The notes beneath the pieces were generated by a model. The model did not search any database. It was not told the origin of the DNA and saw only the letters and a list, made by a program, of their open reading frames with translations. The translations under genes and the position numbers were made by a program. A stretch of 64,000 nucleotides of DNA from Staphylococcus borealis (GTDB lineage: Bacteria; Bacillota; Bacilli; Staphylococcales; Staphylococcaceae): NCBI RefSeq assembly GCF_001224225.1, contig NZ_CUEE01000002.1, positions 186,001 to 250,000 of the forward strand, given 5' to 3'. Of this stretch, positions 63,731-64,000 are shown in pieces. The first letter of the stretch is position 1. Each line of letters begins with the position of its first letter.

Positions 63731-63833
63731 CATTTGCTTATTCAATGCCATTATCGAGTATGATAAAATGATAGATGATTTCTTAAATAACTAATATAAT
63801 ATAATAGAGATGATCAGGCTCGGAGGAAAGACC

Positions 63834-64000
63834 ATGTTTAAAAAGCTAATAAAAAGAAATAAGACTAAAATCAGTCAGAACGATGATTTAGATTTACATA
63901 ATTTACCTGAACATGTAGCGATTATCATGGATGGCAATGGACGTTGGGCCAAAAAGCGTAAAATGCCTAGAATAAAAGGTCACTATGAAGGTATGCAAAC
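63834..64000 (+). CDS. uppS: Isoprenyl transferase (undecaprenyl diphosphate synthase), 5' part only
   Basis: UppS makes the undecaprenyl carrier of cell-wall synthesis. Only the first 55 codons are in the window, ending off the right edge. The catalytic loop [13 protein letters not shown] near residue 36 is decisive for a cis-prenyltransferase. CGGAGGAAAG precedes the ATG. A long basic N-terminus ([10 protein letters not shown]) comes before the fold. Confidence 0.95.
   Translation, partial: MFKKLIKRNKTKISQNDDLDLHNLPEHVAIIMDGNGRWAKKRKMPRIKGHYEGMQ

Overview
The window is a stretch of low-GC Firmicute chromosome and belongs to a Staphylococcus. The gene order pyrF-pyrE, rqcH, gmk-rpoZ-coaBC-priA, fmt-rsmB-rlmN-stp1-pknB-rsgA-rpe-thiN, fakA-recG-fapR-plsX-fabD-fabG-acpP-rnc-smc-ftsY-ylxM-ffh-rpsP-rimM-trmD-rplS, rbgA-rnhB-sucCD, dprA-topA-trmFO-xerC-hslVU-codY, rpsB-tsf-pyrH-frr-uppS is the staphylococcal core order. 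A FemABX peptidoglycan-bridge enzyme and STAR-like GC-rich intergenic repeats point the same way. From memory of S. aureus gene order, a nuclease inserted between fakA and recG and the absence of a lytN-type gene before the FemABX gene suggest a coagulase-negative species; the exact species cannot be fixed by eye.

Layout. 1-3.5 kb: end of the pyrimidine operon (carB tail, pyrF, pyrE, a small unknown gene). 3.5-4.3 kb: a compact minus-strand unit for a 27-residue hydrophobic peptide, then a VOC-fold protein. 4.3-17.9 kb: ribosome quality control (rqcH), nucleotide, CoA and replication genes, then a tightly overlapping translation/signalling operon from a degenerate deformylase through fmt, rsmB, rlmN, stp1 and pknB. 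18-22.8 kb: rsgA, rpe, thiN, convergent rpmB, an Asp23-family gene and fakA. 22.8-24.7 kb is the one clearly accessory spot: a secreted or membrane-anchored thermonuclease with an Excalibur domain, next to a decayed IS1182-family transposase and bracketed by two direct copies of an intergenic repeat. 24.7-40.6 kb: recG, the FapR-controlled lipid genes, rnc-smc-ftsY-ylxM-ffh (RNA processing, chromosome and SRP), a 510-bp repeat-rich gap, and rpsP-rimM-trmD-rplS. 40.7-45.9 kb: two tandem minus-strand YfhO-type membrane proteins. 46-64 kb: rbgA, rnhB, sucCD, the FemABX enzyme, dprA, topA, trmFO, xerC, hslVU, codY, rpsB, tsf, pyrH, frr and the start of uppS.

Most of the window is ordinary housekeeping sequence with very tight coupling (ATGA and TAATG overlaps). 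The points most worth a second look are the 27-codon minus-strand gene with its own promoter, ribosome binding site and terminator (3535-3772); the nuclease/IS1182/repeat island (22.9-24.7 kb); structured leaders before rpsB and pyrH; the hairpin repeats between ffh and rpsP; and a deformylase paralogue that has lost its metal ligands. I found no rRNA, tRNA, CRISPR array, prophage or complete mobile element, and no convincing evidence of a wholly new multi-gene system.
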